A stretch of 64,000 nucleotides of DNA, from assembly GCF_030272615.1 (NCBI RefSeq), contig NC_081408.1:612069673-612133672 (forward strand), read 5' to 3'. The position numbers were made by a program, and so were the translations under genes. Positions within the stretch are counted from its first letter, which is position 1, and every line of letters starts with the position of its first letter. Source of the stretch: Cryptomeria japonica (taxonomy: Eukaryota; Streptophyta; Pinopsida; Cupressales; Cupressaceae). Positions 11,442 through 24,165 of this stretch are shown in pieces. The notes under the pieces were generated by a model. That model had not been told where the DNA came from. It saw nothing but the letters and a program-made list of their open reading frames with translations, and searched no databases.

Positions 11442-11727
11442 GTAAAAGTACGGATCTATGTTGCACTTGGGGCTAACCTGAGAGATCCGACCAGAAGGGT
11501 TCTGGCTAGAAAGGTTTTGGTTTTCGGCCGAAGCAATGTGGCAGCCACAGAGCACTGGCATGGCAATAGGGTTCTGATTGAAAGGGTTCCGATTGGACAC
11601 CCTTGCCCTTTATAAGTTGTGAAATAGTCGTAACCCCTCATTTGGCACTAACGGCCTTACTGAGCAGCGGGTGAGGAGAGCATAGGAGAAGGGATCCGAT
11701 CGGAAGGGTTTCAGGGGTAAGTATTTT
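11442..11727 (+). promoter_or_regulatory. promoter-like fragment with TATA box and splice-donor-like end
   Basis: GC-richer than its surroundings. The motif GATCCGAYCRGAAGGGTT occurs at both ends. CCCTTTATAAG near 11610 looks like a TATA box, and GGGGTAAGTA near 11713 looks like a strong 5' splice site before a T-rich run. It could be the orphaned first exon of a lost gene or element. There is no coding evidence. Confidence 0.3.
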
Positions 11728-12149
11728 TTAATTTTTTTTTTTTTTCTTTTTAAATGTATTAGTTGTTAAATATTTATTTTTATTTTTTTTTCATAAAAAA
11801 ATTGTATAGTTTATTTGTTTTCTAGTTGTTTAGTTTTTTAATTCTTAATAATATGTTAGCTTTAATTTTGTTTAAATTTTAATAATATATTAGTTTTGAA
11901 CATTTAAATAAATGTGACATACACATACATACATACACCTTAGGACACTTGAACGCATACTAGAACAACTGAAGACTATTAAACCATGAATGATCCTTTA
12001 ATACATACTTAAAAATATTTTGACCCAATTTAGCATCCTCACATGTATAACATATAAGGCCCCAAATGACACAGTAAGACCTCTTAAGATCTATTCTAAC
12101 TATAATGACCTCTTATGATTGTAATGAAGCATAGTAATTCCTTAATAGA
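11728..12149. other. AT-rich spacer before the satellite
   Basis: T-rich and A-rich runs, then increasingly satellite-like words (GACCTCTTA, GACCCAATTT). No gene seen. Confidence 0.5.
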
Positions 12150-14060
12150 TAATACCTTATGACTCATAATGAACCCTTAAGACCCAATTTGACCTCATGG
12201 GACCCAATGGTGTCCTAAGGGGTCATGTGTGGTCCTAAGGTGTCACACATGTGTTCTAACACATGTGTGACCCCTTAGGACCAAATACGACCCCTTGTAA
12301 CATCCTACTTTATATAACATACCCCTTATGACCCAATAGTATGCACAAAGTACACACTAGGATGCTATAAGGGGTCATTTGTGGTCCTAAGGGATAACGC
12401 ATGTGCTAGAACACGTGTGACACCTTAGGAGCACATATGTCCCCTTGTAACATCCTAGTTTATATAACATACCCCTTATGACCCAATAACATGCATAATG
12501 TAACACATGTGTGACCCCTAAGGAGTTCATATGACCGCTTATAGCATCCCTAGCATGTGTATAATGTACCCCTTAGGACCCAATTTGACCCCATAGGACC
12601 CAATAGTATGCATAATATGCACACTAGGATGCTATAAGGGATCAAAGGGGTCCTAAGGGGTCACACATGTGTAACCCCTTAGGACCACCTATGACCCCTT
12701 ATAGAATCCTAGTGTGTATAATGTACCCCTTAGGAAACAATTTGACCCCATAGGACCCAATAGTGTCCTAAGGGGTCATATGTGGTCCTAAGGGCTCACA
12801 CATGTGTTGTGTGACCCCTTAGGATCACATATGACCCCTTATAGCATCCTAGTGTGTATAATGTACCCCTTATGACCCAATTTGACCACCATAGGACCCA
12901 ATAGTGTCCTAAGGGGTCACACATGTGTTCTAACACATGCATGACCCCTTAGGACCACACATGACCCCTTACAGCATCCTAATGTGTATAGACTACACCT
13001 TAAGACCCAATTTGACCCCATAGGACCCAATAGTGTCCTAAGGGGTCACGCATGTGTTAGAACACATGCGTAACCCATTAGGACCACATAGGACCCCTTA
13101 TAGAATCCTAATGTGTAAAATGGTACCCCTTATGACCCAATTTGATCCTGTAGGACCCAATAGTGTCATAAGGGGTCATATGTGGTCCTAAGGGGTCACA
13201 CATGTTTTCTAACACATGTGTGACCCCTTAGGACCACATATTACCCCTTATAGCATCCTAATGTGTATAATGTACCCCTTAGGACCCAATTCGATCCCAT
13301 TGGACCCAATAGTATGCATAATGTACACACTAGGATGCTATAAGGGGTCATAGGTTCTCCTGGGTCACGTATATGTTAGAACACATGCGTGACCCCATAG
13401 GACAACTTATGACCATTTATAGCATCCAAGTGTAACACATTTGTGACCCCTTAGGACAATCTATGACCCCTTATAGCATCCTAGTGTGTATAATGTACCC
13501 CTTAGGACCCAATTTCACCACATAGGACCCAATAGTGTCATAAGGGGTCATGCACATATCACCTCTTATAGCATCCTAGTGTTTATAATGTACCCCTTAG
13601 GACACAATTTGATCCCATATGACCCAATAGTGTCCTAAAGGGTCATGTGTGGTCCTAAGAAGTCTGGCATGTGTTCTAATGTATGTGTGACCCCTTAGGA
13701 ACACACATGATTCCTTATAGCATCATAGTGTGTATAATGTACCCCTTAGGACCCATAAGAGCCCATAGTGTCCTAAGGGGTCATGTGTGGTCCTAAGGGA
13801 TCACACATGTGTTCTGACCCCTTAGGACCACATAGGACCCCTTACAACATCTTAGTGTGTATAATGTACCCCTTAGGATCCAATTTGACCCCATAGGACC
13901 CAATTGTGTCCTAAGGGATCATGTGTGGTTGTAAGGGGTCGCACAAGTCTTCTAACACATGCATTACCCCTTAGGACCACATGGGACCCCTTATAGCATC
14001 TTAGTGTGTATAACGTACCCCTTAGGACCAATTTGACCCCATAAGATCCAATAGTGTCCT
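12150..14060. repeat. satellite array, left block
   Basis: About 13 diverged monomers of ~130-150 bp. Each holds CATCCTAGTGTGTATAATGT, ACCCCTTAGGACCCAATTTG, GACCCATAGTGTCCTAAGG-like words, then a dyad built from CCTAAGGGGTCACACATGTG and its reverse complement. The array is cut at 14060 by the C3 copia element and resumes at 54842. Confidence 0.9.
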
Positions 14061-14340
14061 TGTTATGATAATCGGTGAACAAATGAGGGGGGGTGAATCA
14101 GTTGTTAATAGATTATATCATTTAATCCACTTAACAACCTTTAACCAGATTAAGTATCAGTAAAGCAAAAACAAATACCGGTAAACAATACAACTTAACA
14201 AATAAATAGATAATCAATGCAAAGCAACCAAACCACATAACACCATGATTTGTACGTGGAAAACTTAGAAAGGGAAAAATGATGGTGGGAAGCGTAGCCA
14301 CAGTCAGATGATACTTTTGCAGAAAGTATGTGATACTTAA
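14061..14340 (-). repeat. truncated 3' LTR of C3
   Basis: Matches 53589-53872 with ~86% identity by eye, from TGTTATGATAATCGG to AAGTATGTGATAC. The remaining ~970 bp of the LTR are absent; the sequence jumps directly to pol-proximal DNA near 14340. Confidence 0.9.
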
Positions 14341-14391
14341 TCTGGGCACCAAGTTCTTTTGAAATAATAAACCTCTGAATCTCAAAGCTGA

Positions 14392-14404
14392 CTACTCCCC
14401 CTAA
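14392..14404 (-). other. polypurine-like tract downstream of C3 pol
   Basis: Minus strand reads TTAGGGGGAGTAGT about 80 bp past the pol stop. It does not abut a TGTTGG LTR start because the intervening LTR half is deleted. Confidence 0.5.
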
Positions 14405-14482
14405 GTAGTAGCACCACTCATCAGTGCTAGAATGAATAATATCTTTGTTAATGCATGCCAGACTGATGACAAACTGCATCAA

Positions 14483-17400
14483 TCAAGTCTCTGTTGGAGG
14501 GGCAGAAACCCCTAACATGTCTCTCAAATACTCTAATGATTCCTTAGACAGTGGTTTAGTGAATATATCTACAATTTGTTCTTTAGTGTTCACATAAACC
14601 AATTTGACTTCCTTTGCTTCTACCTTGTCCTTCATAAAGTTATACTTTATTGATATATGCTTAGTCTTAGAGTGAAATACCGGATTCTTAGACATGTCAA
14701 TAGCTATAGAGTTATCATAGTGGATAACTACCAGTTCACTATAATTTACCCTGATATCCTTCAACATTTGCTTCATCCACAAGACTTGACTGCAATTAGT
14801 TGCTACTGCAACATACTCAGCTTCTGTAGTAGATAAAGAAATGCATGACTATTTTTTGTTGATCCATGAAACCAGTTTCTTTCCAAGAAAGAAAGCTCCA
14901 CCATAAGTGCTCTTCCTATCATCAGTATCTCCTGCCCAATCTGAGTCAGTATATGCACATAAAGAGAAATCATCATTTTTTAGAATACCATAAGCCATAT
15001 TCTATCATTCCTTGCAAATACCAGAATATTCTCTTTACTAGACATTCATTATTTTCTTTAGGATTACTTTGATATCTTGAAACAATACTTACTACATTCA
15101 TAATATCGGGTCTAGTATAAGTTAGATATAAAAAACCACCAATCATAGACTTATACCTTGTCGTATTTACCAGTGTAGAAGTATCCTTGATAGATAATTT
15201 CTCACTTGTCACCATAGAAGTACTTACCGGTTTGGAATTATCCATACCAAACTTCTTCAACAATTCCTTTAGATACTTAGTTTTACAGATAAAAATGCGT
15301 TTGTCTATTTGAGTAATCTGCAAACCTAAGAAAAAATTCATCTCACCAATCATGGACATTTCAAATTCATTCTTCATATCATTAGCAAATTCCATGCACA
15401 ATTTATCTTCTCCTCCAAAAATGATATCATCAACAAATACTTCAATAATCAGAATATCGTCATCAGTGATCTTATAATATAAATTACTATCAACACCACC
15501 TTTAGAAAAATCAAGCTTCAAAAGATATTTATCCAACCTTGCATACCAAGCTCTAGGAGCTTGTTTCAATCCATATAAATCTTTCTTCAATCTGCAAACC
15601 ATATCTTTATCATTTGTTAGTGAAAATCCATCAAGTTGCTCAATTTATACTTCTTCCCATTCAAAAATGCACATTTAACATCCATTTGATAAATCTTATA
15701 GTTCTTATAAGCTGCATAGGCAAGAAATAGTCTAACAACTTCAATTGTAGCTACAGGTGCAATTTTCTCACCATAATCAATTCCTTCCATTTGACAATAT
15801 CCTTTACAAACCAATCTAGCTTTTTTTCTTACAACTTGACCATCCTCATTCAATTTATTCCTAAAAACCCATTTAGTTCCAATAACATTCTTATTTTTAG
15901 GTCGGGGAACTAAAGTCCAAGTTTCATTCTTCTCTATGTGATCTAATTCATATTCCATAGCCTTTAACCAATATTTATCTTTATAAGATTCAATAACCGA
16001 TGTTGGTTCAATTTGAGAAATAAGACATACCTCTTCATTTGCCAATATTATTCTTGTCATAACTCCCTTGTTCCTATCTTCAATGATTTAATCTTACATA
16101 CCTTGGTGTCTTCTGAACTTCAAGTTCACTGCTCCGATCATTAGTCACAGTTGAATTTTCTGATAGTGTCAGTGTAACTATCTCAATTTCCTATCTCGGT
16201 TGAAGCATTGTTGGTTTAGTTATGATCATTTCCACTACCAGTTCCCTGTCATATGATATAGATTGATTTCTGTACTACTCATCCACTTTCACATTAGCAC
16301 TCTCCATAATTTTCTGCAATCTTTTGTTATAACATCTGTACGCTTCACTTTGAATTAAATAACCAAGAAATATCCCTTCATCACATCTAGGATCAAACTT
16401 TCCAATTGAATCATATCTTTTGATATAGCATTTACTTCCAAAAATTCTGAAATACTTAATAGTAGGTGTATGTCCAAACCATAATTCATAAGGGGTCTTA
16501 CCGGTTTCACCTTTGATGTGAACTCTGTTGAATGTGTAGACTATTGTACTCACTGCTTCTCTCCACTAGATGTGAGGAAATTTGGCTTCCATCATCATAG
16601 ATCTTGTTGCATCCAAAATGGTTTTGTTCTTTCTTTCCACTGCTCCATGCTGCTAAGGAGTCTGAGGTGCAGATAACTATCTCCTAATTCCATTTGTCTC
16701 ACAATAACTGTTAAATTCATGAGAAGTGAACTCACCACCTTGATCTGATCTTAGACATTTGATTTTCAATCCAGTTTCTATTTCAACTTTTTCTTTAAAG
16801 ATGTTGAATTTCTCAAAGGCTTCAGACTTCTTCCTTAGAAAAGTCACCCACATCATCCTAGAATAGTCATCAATAATCAACATGAAATACCTATCACCTT
16901 GAAAGCTTCTAGTCCTTGTTGGACCACATAAGTCAGTGTGAATCAAATCAAGTACATCATTAGATTTATCATGTATGCTCTTCAAATAAGTTCTAATTTG
17001 CTTTCCTAGTTGACATTCCTTACATACCGGATTATGAGGCTTCATAATCTTAGGTATATCTCTAACCGTCATAATTTAGTTGATCTTAAGAATACAATCA
17101 AAATTAACATGACACAACCTCTTATTCCATAACCAACTCTTATCAATATGAGCAATCAAACATGTTTTATTACCAGTGTTCAAGTGAAAGATATTACCTC
17201 CAGTCTGCGTACCGGTTGCAATCTCCAAACCAATCTTGTTAATGATTTTCCATTTTCTATCTTTAAATTGAAGTTGGAAACCCTTGTCCACCAATTGACC
17301 AACACTCAAAAAATTATGCTTTAAACCTTCTACATAATAGACATTATTAGTATTATTCTTGCTATCTAGAGAAATAATACCTCTACCTTTGATCATACAT

Positions 17401-17690
17401 GCTTTATCATCTCCAAATCTAACTTGACCACTATTGTATTCTTGCAGGGACAAAAAATTTCTCTTTTCACCAGTCATATGATGTGAGCATCCACTATCAA
17501 TTACCCATTCATCCTTAACTTCAACTTTTGCTGCTAGGGCTTTTTCTTCATTTATGATAGCCGGTTCTGGTTCATCTTCCTTTAAAGCATAGAACACCCA
17601 TTCCTTTCCATTGCCAGATCCACTAGTAGAGTCTTTTGTCGATTCATCTCTAGAGTCATCACTTACTCCTTCCTCATCTGCTATGTAGCA
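14483..17690 (-). pseudogene. copia C3 pol: protease, integrase, RT, RNase H
   Basis: Read on the minus strand. Protease: DSGCSHHMTG box (~17490), with glycine intact. Integrase: HTDLCGP, LRSDQGGEF and HGAVERKN keep all three acidic residues, but stops fall at ~16680 and nearby. [27 protein letters not shown], then a frameshift near 15615, YGLKQAPRAWY and FVDD. RNase H: YTDSDWAGD, STTEAEY and the C-terminal KHISIKYNFM, with one TAG near 14850. About five lesions in all. Most catalytic residues survive, so it decayed after being functional. Confidence 0.9.
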
Positions 17691-17699
17691 TTGTTTACT

Positions 17700-19065
17700 T
17701 GTCTCTCACACTGTTCTGATACCTGTGACAAATTCACAAAACCTCAAAAAACATTAGTTTTTAGGGACGTGAGTCCCACTAGGCATGCTAGAATGAAGAG
17801 GGGAAAAGAATGGAAGGTGGATTTGGATTGTTAATATGCAAATCAAAACATAAAAACATATAAAACCATAAAGAATAAATAAAATCACATAAGAACATGA
17901 AGACAAATGCTTATACCTTACAACCTTTACCTTCTTCCTTAGATGGAGCTTGGATGAAGTTGAAGTGCACCCAAATGCCTCCAACGTGATGTCGATTTGC
18001 TCCTAGATTGCTTGATGTGGCTCTCCAACATTGTGCACAAATGGATAAAATGGATTTGAGGGATGAGATGGATAATATGACTAAGCATGGATGAAGGATA
18101 ATTTTGGCATGGTGAGGATGCAAATATGATTTTCTAGGCACAAACTAATAGGATGAACTTGCTAAAATTGGAGATGATATGTGAGGGGATGGAGTCCTCA
18201 ATTTATGGGGAGAGAAGAGAAAAAATGAAGGGCTAGGATTGACCCAAGATAGAGGGTCAGGATTCTTGTGAGCTCACACAAGACCCAAGAGGAGGTGTGG
18301 AGACCAAGAGATATACCTTAAAGGCATTTCTTGTCTCCACACTCCTTAAGGTACATTGGGAAGACTTCCCAATGTGCTTTAAGAAGAGCTAGGGATGGGA
18401 CATTTCTTGAGGGATGGAGAGGAAGAATTAAAAATTCTTCAAAAAGGGATGATCATGGGGATTGGAGGAATAAGAAGGAATTAAAAATTTCTTGGAAGAT
18501 GAGATGCCTAGAGGAATGTGAGATTTTGAAAATCTCACATTCACCAAGGAAAAGGGCATTTAAGGAGAGTGGTTGGATGGAAGGGACAAGGAGTTGACTT
18601 TGTGGCTAATCATGATGATTAGCCACTAGCAACTCATTAGGAGGGGGATTAGAGGAAATGTTAGGTGGGATTAGGATAGATAAGATTTGTAGGTGGATTT
18701 GACTAGGAGAGAGAATGAGTGGAGGGAATTAAAATTAGAAGAATAATATTAAGTGAGCTTAGGGAGTTTCTAGAAGAATTTATTAGGTTAATGATGGATT
18801 AGGAGAAGATGATTTGTAAGAATCATTTAGGTTAACTAATTAATTGAAATTAATTAGTTAAGAGGAAGATTTTGAGAAGATTTAATATTGAAGATTTTTA
18901 GAAGAATAAAAGGGGGTTGATTTATTAAATAAATCAACCACAGACTATAGTGACAATATTAATTATAATTAATTAATATTGAGGAGAATTAAAATTGGCA
19001 TAATTAATAAATTAATTATGTCAAGAATTAAAAATAATTAAAATAATTATTTTTAGGTGTCTACA
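17700..19065 (-). repeat. 3' LTR of the Tat element
   Basis: On plus it runs from TGTCTCTCACACTG to TTAGGTGTCTACA. It pairs with 51908-53276 along the full length. No coding frame of note. Confidence 0.92.
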
Positions 19066-19417
19066 TTTTGCCCCTCTTTTACGCAATGACAAATTTGGCA
19101 ATGGGTAGAAGATGGAAGAAGAATCAGATGCCCCAGCATAAAGCATGGGAGGTGTATGCCCCCTCGAGAATTTTATCGAAAGAAAATTGACAAAAAATTC
19201 TCTAAAATAAAGAAAGAAGAATTTTAGTGGAGGAGATAAATGAGAAAAAAATATGAAATAGATGCAGAAAATCTAGAAGAAATCTAATAGAAAATGTGAG
19301 ACCATGGAGGGAAGGGGCCCTCGCGAGGGCCCATATAAGACACAAAGGGCCCAATGAGGAGTCATTGTTACACACAAGCTTTGGAGCCACACAGAGCATA
19401 GAAGAAGAGAAGGAGAG
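19066..19417. other. spacer between Tat LTR and antisense PMD gene
   Basis: Includes CCCCTCTTTTACGCAATGAC just inside the LTR and a GC-rich ..GGGCCCTCGCGAGGGCCC.. palindrome near 19314. The PMD transcript would start here or in the LTR; I see no clear TATA box. Confidence 0.4.
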
Positions 19418-21680
19418 ATGGACCGCATTCCTACCCATGATCATCACGCCGAGAGGATCCGACGGTTCGACAAACCCACTAGCTATGGACCACCGGTATG
19501 TAGGACCATCCCCTCTTTTGGAATTTTTAGGTTAGGGGTAGAATTAGCATGCTCAAGGGTTTGTGCGGGTGCTCACATTGACGAAGGTTGGAAGGAGGGC
19601 TTGGGAGGTTAGATTTATCTATTAGCGTGAGCGCCTACAGATTGGCCTAAACACCACGGTTTTGGCGTGAGCACTGGATAAATCAGCGCGTGCACTTAGG
19701 AGGGGGGAGTTTAGGTTTAGGTTTAGAATTTTTGGGATAGGGTGAGGGTATGGTTGGTTCCGGAGGGTAGAAGAGGACTTGTGGATATGGAAGTAATGAT
19801 TTGATTTGCTAGATGCAGGCAGAGATGGGGCCATTGGCTTCGAGGGAGCATTGGCCTACTACGATGAGATTATATCGGAGTTAGGTCGTGATGAGATGGA
19901 GGTGCTTGCCACTCTTGGATTACATTATGTGGGAAGGTGGCTGAGGATACGAGCACATACTGTGATGATGACAGCCTTAGTGGAGAGGTGGGACAGTAGG
20001 TATGACACCTTTTGTCTTCCTACTGGGGACACGATAGTGAATCTTTTGGATGTATGGAGGATCTTGAAGATCCCCATTTGTGGTGTCATCCTAGAGTATC
20101 AGGTGGATGCAGCGGATTTCTACCTTCGGGAGGTTTGTGAGTATGAGACCCCAGTGATGCTAGACAGGAGTAGGATGCATTTGGGTAGGGCAATGGGTAT
20201 TCGGCAGATTCCTCAGTTGGTACTAGTGATTTGTGGATTTTTGAGTGGGTGGATTATACCTGATTTAAGAGGGCATGGATTTCCTGTTGGATGGAGCAGG
20301 TTCCTTTATTTCATGATCCATGATGGTGTGCAGTATGCGTGGGGAGTAGCGATGCTAGCTCAATTATACCATGATATGCATCTGGTGGTATATAGGGAGT
20401 ATGCCAGTTTATCTGCAGGAGTGACACTTCTTCATATTTGGGCTTGGGAGCACATTACAATTACTCGGCCACTGGGGTTACAGGACAGGCGAGCTCGACA
20501 ACCATTTATGGATAGATACAGGGGGTTGTTGAATTATACGTAGATAGGGTCTGTATGGTTTTGGCGTAGGATTTTGGATGAGCTTACGCATTTTACATGG
20601 TGACCATTTTTGGGTTGTGAGAGATGGAGGGGGGACTAGCAGCTACACTGGGCTGGGGTAGAGATGTGGATGTTGGCAGGTCAGTGTATATTATGGAGTA
20701 TTATGCACCATTCAGAGTGGCCAGACAGCTCGGGCAGGTTTAGGATAGAGTGGGGGACATCCCAGTGTATCCTCAAATTACACGGGAGGTGAGATATTGG
20801 GGCTCGATAGTGATTCCCTTGGAGGATAGGACCAGTTTTCAAATAGCATCTCATTTGGTTTGGGATGAGCAAATGGGAGCAAGTGAGGATCTAGGTACTA
20901 CAAGTGGATACAAGAGCTACTAGGAGGGGCACTTGCTAGTACACCTTACCATTCCTAGGGTTTTGTAGGAGGAGGAGTTGTAGCAAGTGGTAGATCAGGT
21001 GGTTGGTGGTGAGGATGATGGCCCAGGGGAGAGAGTTGTGATTGGTGCAGGGCGTGGTATGGGTAGGAAATAGAGGAGAGTCCAGGTGGTATGGAGGAGG
21101 GATCCGGAGGAGGGAGAGGGAGAGGGAGAGGATGCACTAGTAGGAGAGGCCACAGAGGATGTGGTTGGTGGGGGAGAGGGGATTGTACCTATGGATTCTC
21201 CTGAGGCACAGGTGGAGGAGAGGGGAGGGGCATCACAGGTTGACTTTGACAGAGTACAGCAAGAGCGGGATACTACTTGGGCAAGGCTCCATTCTCTTGA
21301 GGATGAGCTATAGATAGAGAGGGCTGAGAGGGAGAGTATGGGGGTAGAGGTGGAGCGGTTGATGCAGGAGATATCAGATTTGACAGAGAGCCTCCATACA
21401 GTGAGGATAGAGGTAGATGTCTTGAGGCAGGAGAGGGAGGAGTTGGAGAGGATGCTAGAGGAGGCCCGGACAGGGACAGCTATAGCGGGTCTTCAGGATA
21501 CTATTCGTCAGCAAGATACCGAGTTAGTGGAGCTTCTAGCCAGAGTATAGAGGGTAGAGGCGGATGTGGCATGGCTACGGGGGGAGAGATATGTAGCCTG
21601 CCAAGTGTTGGTTCTTGTAGGGCTTGGGAAGATTTATGCTAATATTATGCAGCAGCAGGATAGGGTGGAGAGGGCAGCTT
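19418..21680 (+). pseudogene. plant mobile domain (PMD) gene with coiled-coil tail, antisense inside the Tat element
   Basis: A short first exon (MDRIPTHDHHAERIRRF…, from ATG 19418) ends at CCACCG|GTATGT. The main frame runs 19806-20543. It carries the PMD hallmark ALVERWDSRYDTFCLPTGD, then LDVWRILKIPI, a hydrophobic core (VICGFLSGWIIPD), YAWGVAMLAQLYHDM and LHIWAWEH. A TAG at 20541 and a frameshift near 20650 interrupt it. The continuation reads MEYYAPFRVARQLG, then an acidic Glu/Gly stretch (21086-21313) and a coiled coil (21338-21550, EVERLMQEI…LRQEREELERML). PMD proteins such as MAIL1 and MAIN act in plant nuclei, and PMD copies are known to ride on transposons. Here it faces against gag-pol. 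Confidence 0.78.
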
Positions 21681-21689
21681 GAGAGGCAG

Positions 21690-23575
21690 AGTGTTATAGG
21701 GGTCTATATCATAGAGCAGTACCTATTGCATAGCGAGCGGCCTGGTACACTGAGAGTGTGCGATCTCATAGGACCTAGAGTTAGTGGTAATCATAGAGTC
21801 AGCAGACAGGTGGATCGGTCGGTTTTCGGCAACTAAGAGGAGGGAAGGCAGGAGGATCAAGTGGAAGAGGTACAACAGAGGGGGGTGGGGAGACAGGAGG
21901 GGAGAGTTAGCTCCATTTTTGGCTTGTGTATCATATTTTGACCCTTTGGTGCAATCATTGTATTATGACAAACATATTCATCTCTTTATATATATATATA
22001 TATGATTTTGTGATGATGGATGATGTGTGTACTTTTTATTATGATGGATTCTCTTTATTTTTCTTGTGATACGATGCAATTACAAATATGTTGTACTGAC
22101 CTATTTGTGATGTAGTGTGGATGCTTATATATGTATGCCTATGATATGCTGCTGACATGTTTTTGAATGCAGGATGAGTGATTATTCTTTTTGATGTGTA
22201 TATATGCAAATGTATGATGGATATGTAGATGTAAAATGATTTATGATGCAATCTATATGAGGAATGAATGTAATGTTATGTGGATGAATTAATTTCATTT
22301 ATTTATAAATGATGCATGTGATAAAATCTTATGTGATAAATGTTTGTGAAAGAATGACAATCTAAATGAGTAGTGTAACGAAATGAATAAGTAGTGCAAT
22401 CTATATGAATAATATGACCTGAATGACTAATACAAAGAGGGAATAGGCCAATAATAACACAATGGTCTTAGATAGAAATAGAAGAATATGGAATAGATGG
22501 GAAAATGAAGGAAATTGAGGACTCTGTGGGGTTATTAGATTAGGACTTTGTGGAATGGTGGTGAAATTTGTGCACAAAAAATGTGGAGATCCAACCTAGT
22601 TTGATATTGCCTTGGGTGACTTGCACCACTGATTATAGGAATCAAGATGCCATGAGAAACCCAAGGTGTGGACTAACTCATAGTCAAATGGGAATTCCCT
22701 ACACACAGCTATGCAAGTGTTGAGAAACATTAATACAAAGTTGTGGGTACGTGCAAGGAAACCCTCAAACACACTGATACCTCTTACATGAGAGGGTAAG
22801 TGTTGATAAACACTAGTACCAAGTCTCCGGTTTATACAAGAGTGATCCAAAACATGTCATGCTTATGAAATATGCCCCAGTATGCACCTATTGTAAACAT
22901 ACCTAGATATGGAAAATCTGGGCAGTCGTAGATAGATGTAGTCGTAGGGCAAAAGATGCAAGTCTAAATGAAAAACCCAAGAAATCAAACAAGTCATTCA
23001 CTCATGACCAACTGACACCTCTTGCCAAGAGTACGATTAAGTTGTCAAGCAAGGGAAGGATTTATCCCCAGGGAAAAGTGGATTTTTGGATTAGGCAAGT
23101 GATCATATGGCTTTGAAGATTAACTTGTGGACTTAGGTCTGTTCTCAAGACTTCGTGAAGCTCACATAGAGGCACACAAGCTCGGTTTGATGGGACATTC
23201 CTTATTCATGATTTAAGCAAAGACTCATCATCATACGTGTGATTTATTTGAAGGTGGAAGGGAAGGAATATTGCGATGGGTGGACTAGATGGGAGGGTGA
23301 TTGCGGTACTTCCCTGATAGACAACGGATCCGGTTTTATTTACCTTGGCACCTGCATGGAGTTTTTCAACAAGGTACTTGTCCATAGTGCCACAACGTGG
23401 TTTTCACTGATGGACGAATTTTTTTTGTTGTTGTTTTTTTTTGTGTCATAGGGTGCCTGTTTGCCAGGTTTTCACCAAAGTGACGATTTTTTCAAGATCT
23501 TTTTCTAATTTTTATGTATTTTTCATGATTTTTTTTATTTTTTTAATTTTTTGACAATTTAAGACTTTCTGAGGA
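21690..23575. other. non-coding spacer of the Tat element
   Basis: Between the PMD gene and the pol stop. It holds a TATATATATATATATATAT run near 21988 and T-rich runs at 23418-23560. No protein motif on either strand. Confidence 0.5.
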
Positions 23576-23829
23576 CTAGTCATAAAATCTTTTGAGGTGC
23601 ATGATATTCATTGGATCATCCAAAGGATCACCTTCAGGAGTAGCCAATTGATAAGCTCCTGACCCATATTTTGCTATGATTACATATGGTCCAAGACAAT
23701 TAGGCTTGAACTTGCCTTTCTTTTCTCTTTCTTGAAGGTTTTTTTGATTCTCCATGAGGACAAGATCACCAATTTGGAATTCCTATGTTCTGACTTTCTT
23801 GTGATAACTCATGCGCAAACGGTTCTGAT
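23576..23829 (-). pseudogene. Tat integrase C-terminal domain, end of pol
   Basis: Minus strand reads NRLRMSYHKKVR, an in-frame stop, then FQIGDLVL, GKFKPNCLGPYVI and HLKRFYD followed by the stop at 23576-23578. GDLVL and GPY mark the integrase GPY/F module, which binds DNA non-specifically. The upstream part of the same domain resumes at 33129, 9.3 kb away, because the CACTA element sits between. Confidence 0.88.
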
Positions 23830-23849
23830 CACTAGTACATTTGGGCCTA

Positions 23850-24165
23850 ATTTCTGACAGACAATTGTTGGTAGTCCGACAACACCACGTCAGACTTTCG
23901 ACAAATTTAACCATCGAAAACTCGTCGTCGGTCTTTCTGAAGATTCCATTGGCGTCAAAATTCTAACAATGTTATGAACTCTTTCGAAAGCTGCTATATT
24001 TGCTCCCCTACCCAAAAAATTACACAGATTACCATGGGAATTCTGACGGATTCTATGTTTTCTCCTTGACATCTATTTGACAAGGAAGTGATGTTGGATA
24101 TACAACATCCTTGCCAGATGTTTCTTTAGTTGTCATCAGAATTCCGATAGTATCTGACAATGTGG
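23850..24165. repeat. left subterminal repeats of the CACTA element
   Basis: Variants of the word CGTCAGAATTYCGAY recur in both orientations (TTCTGACAGAC, CGTCAGACTTTCGAC, GTCGTCGGTCTTTCTGAAG, GGAATTCTGACGGATTC, CATCAGAATTCCGATAG). In CACTA elements such clusters are the usual binding sites for the element's own DNA-binding protein. Confidence 0.7.

Noticed and set aside
13873-14082. Small ORFs within the satellite blocks
   Set aside because: They are simple translations of the repeat words (RLVRPLTTTHDPLG type) and are not kept between monomers.
17700-17735. Starting the Tat LTR at TGTGACAAATTC (17723) with a PBS at GGTATCAG
   Set aside because: Similarity between the two LTR copies continues ~22 bp further out, so the tRNA-like word lies inside the LTR.
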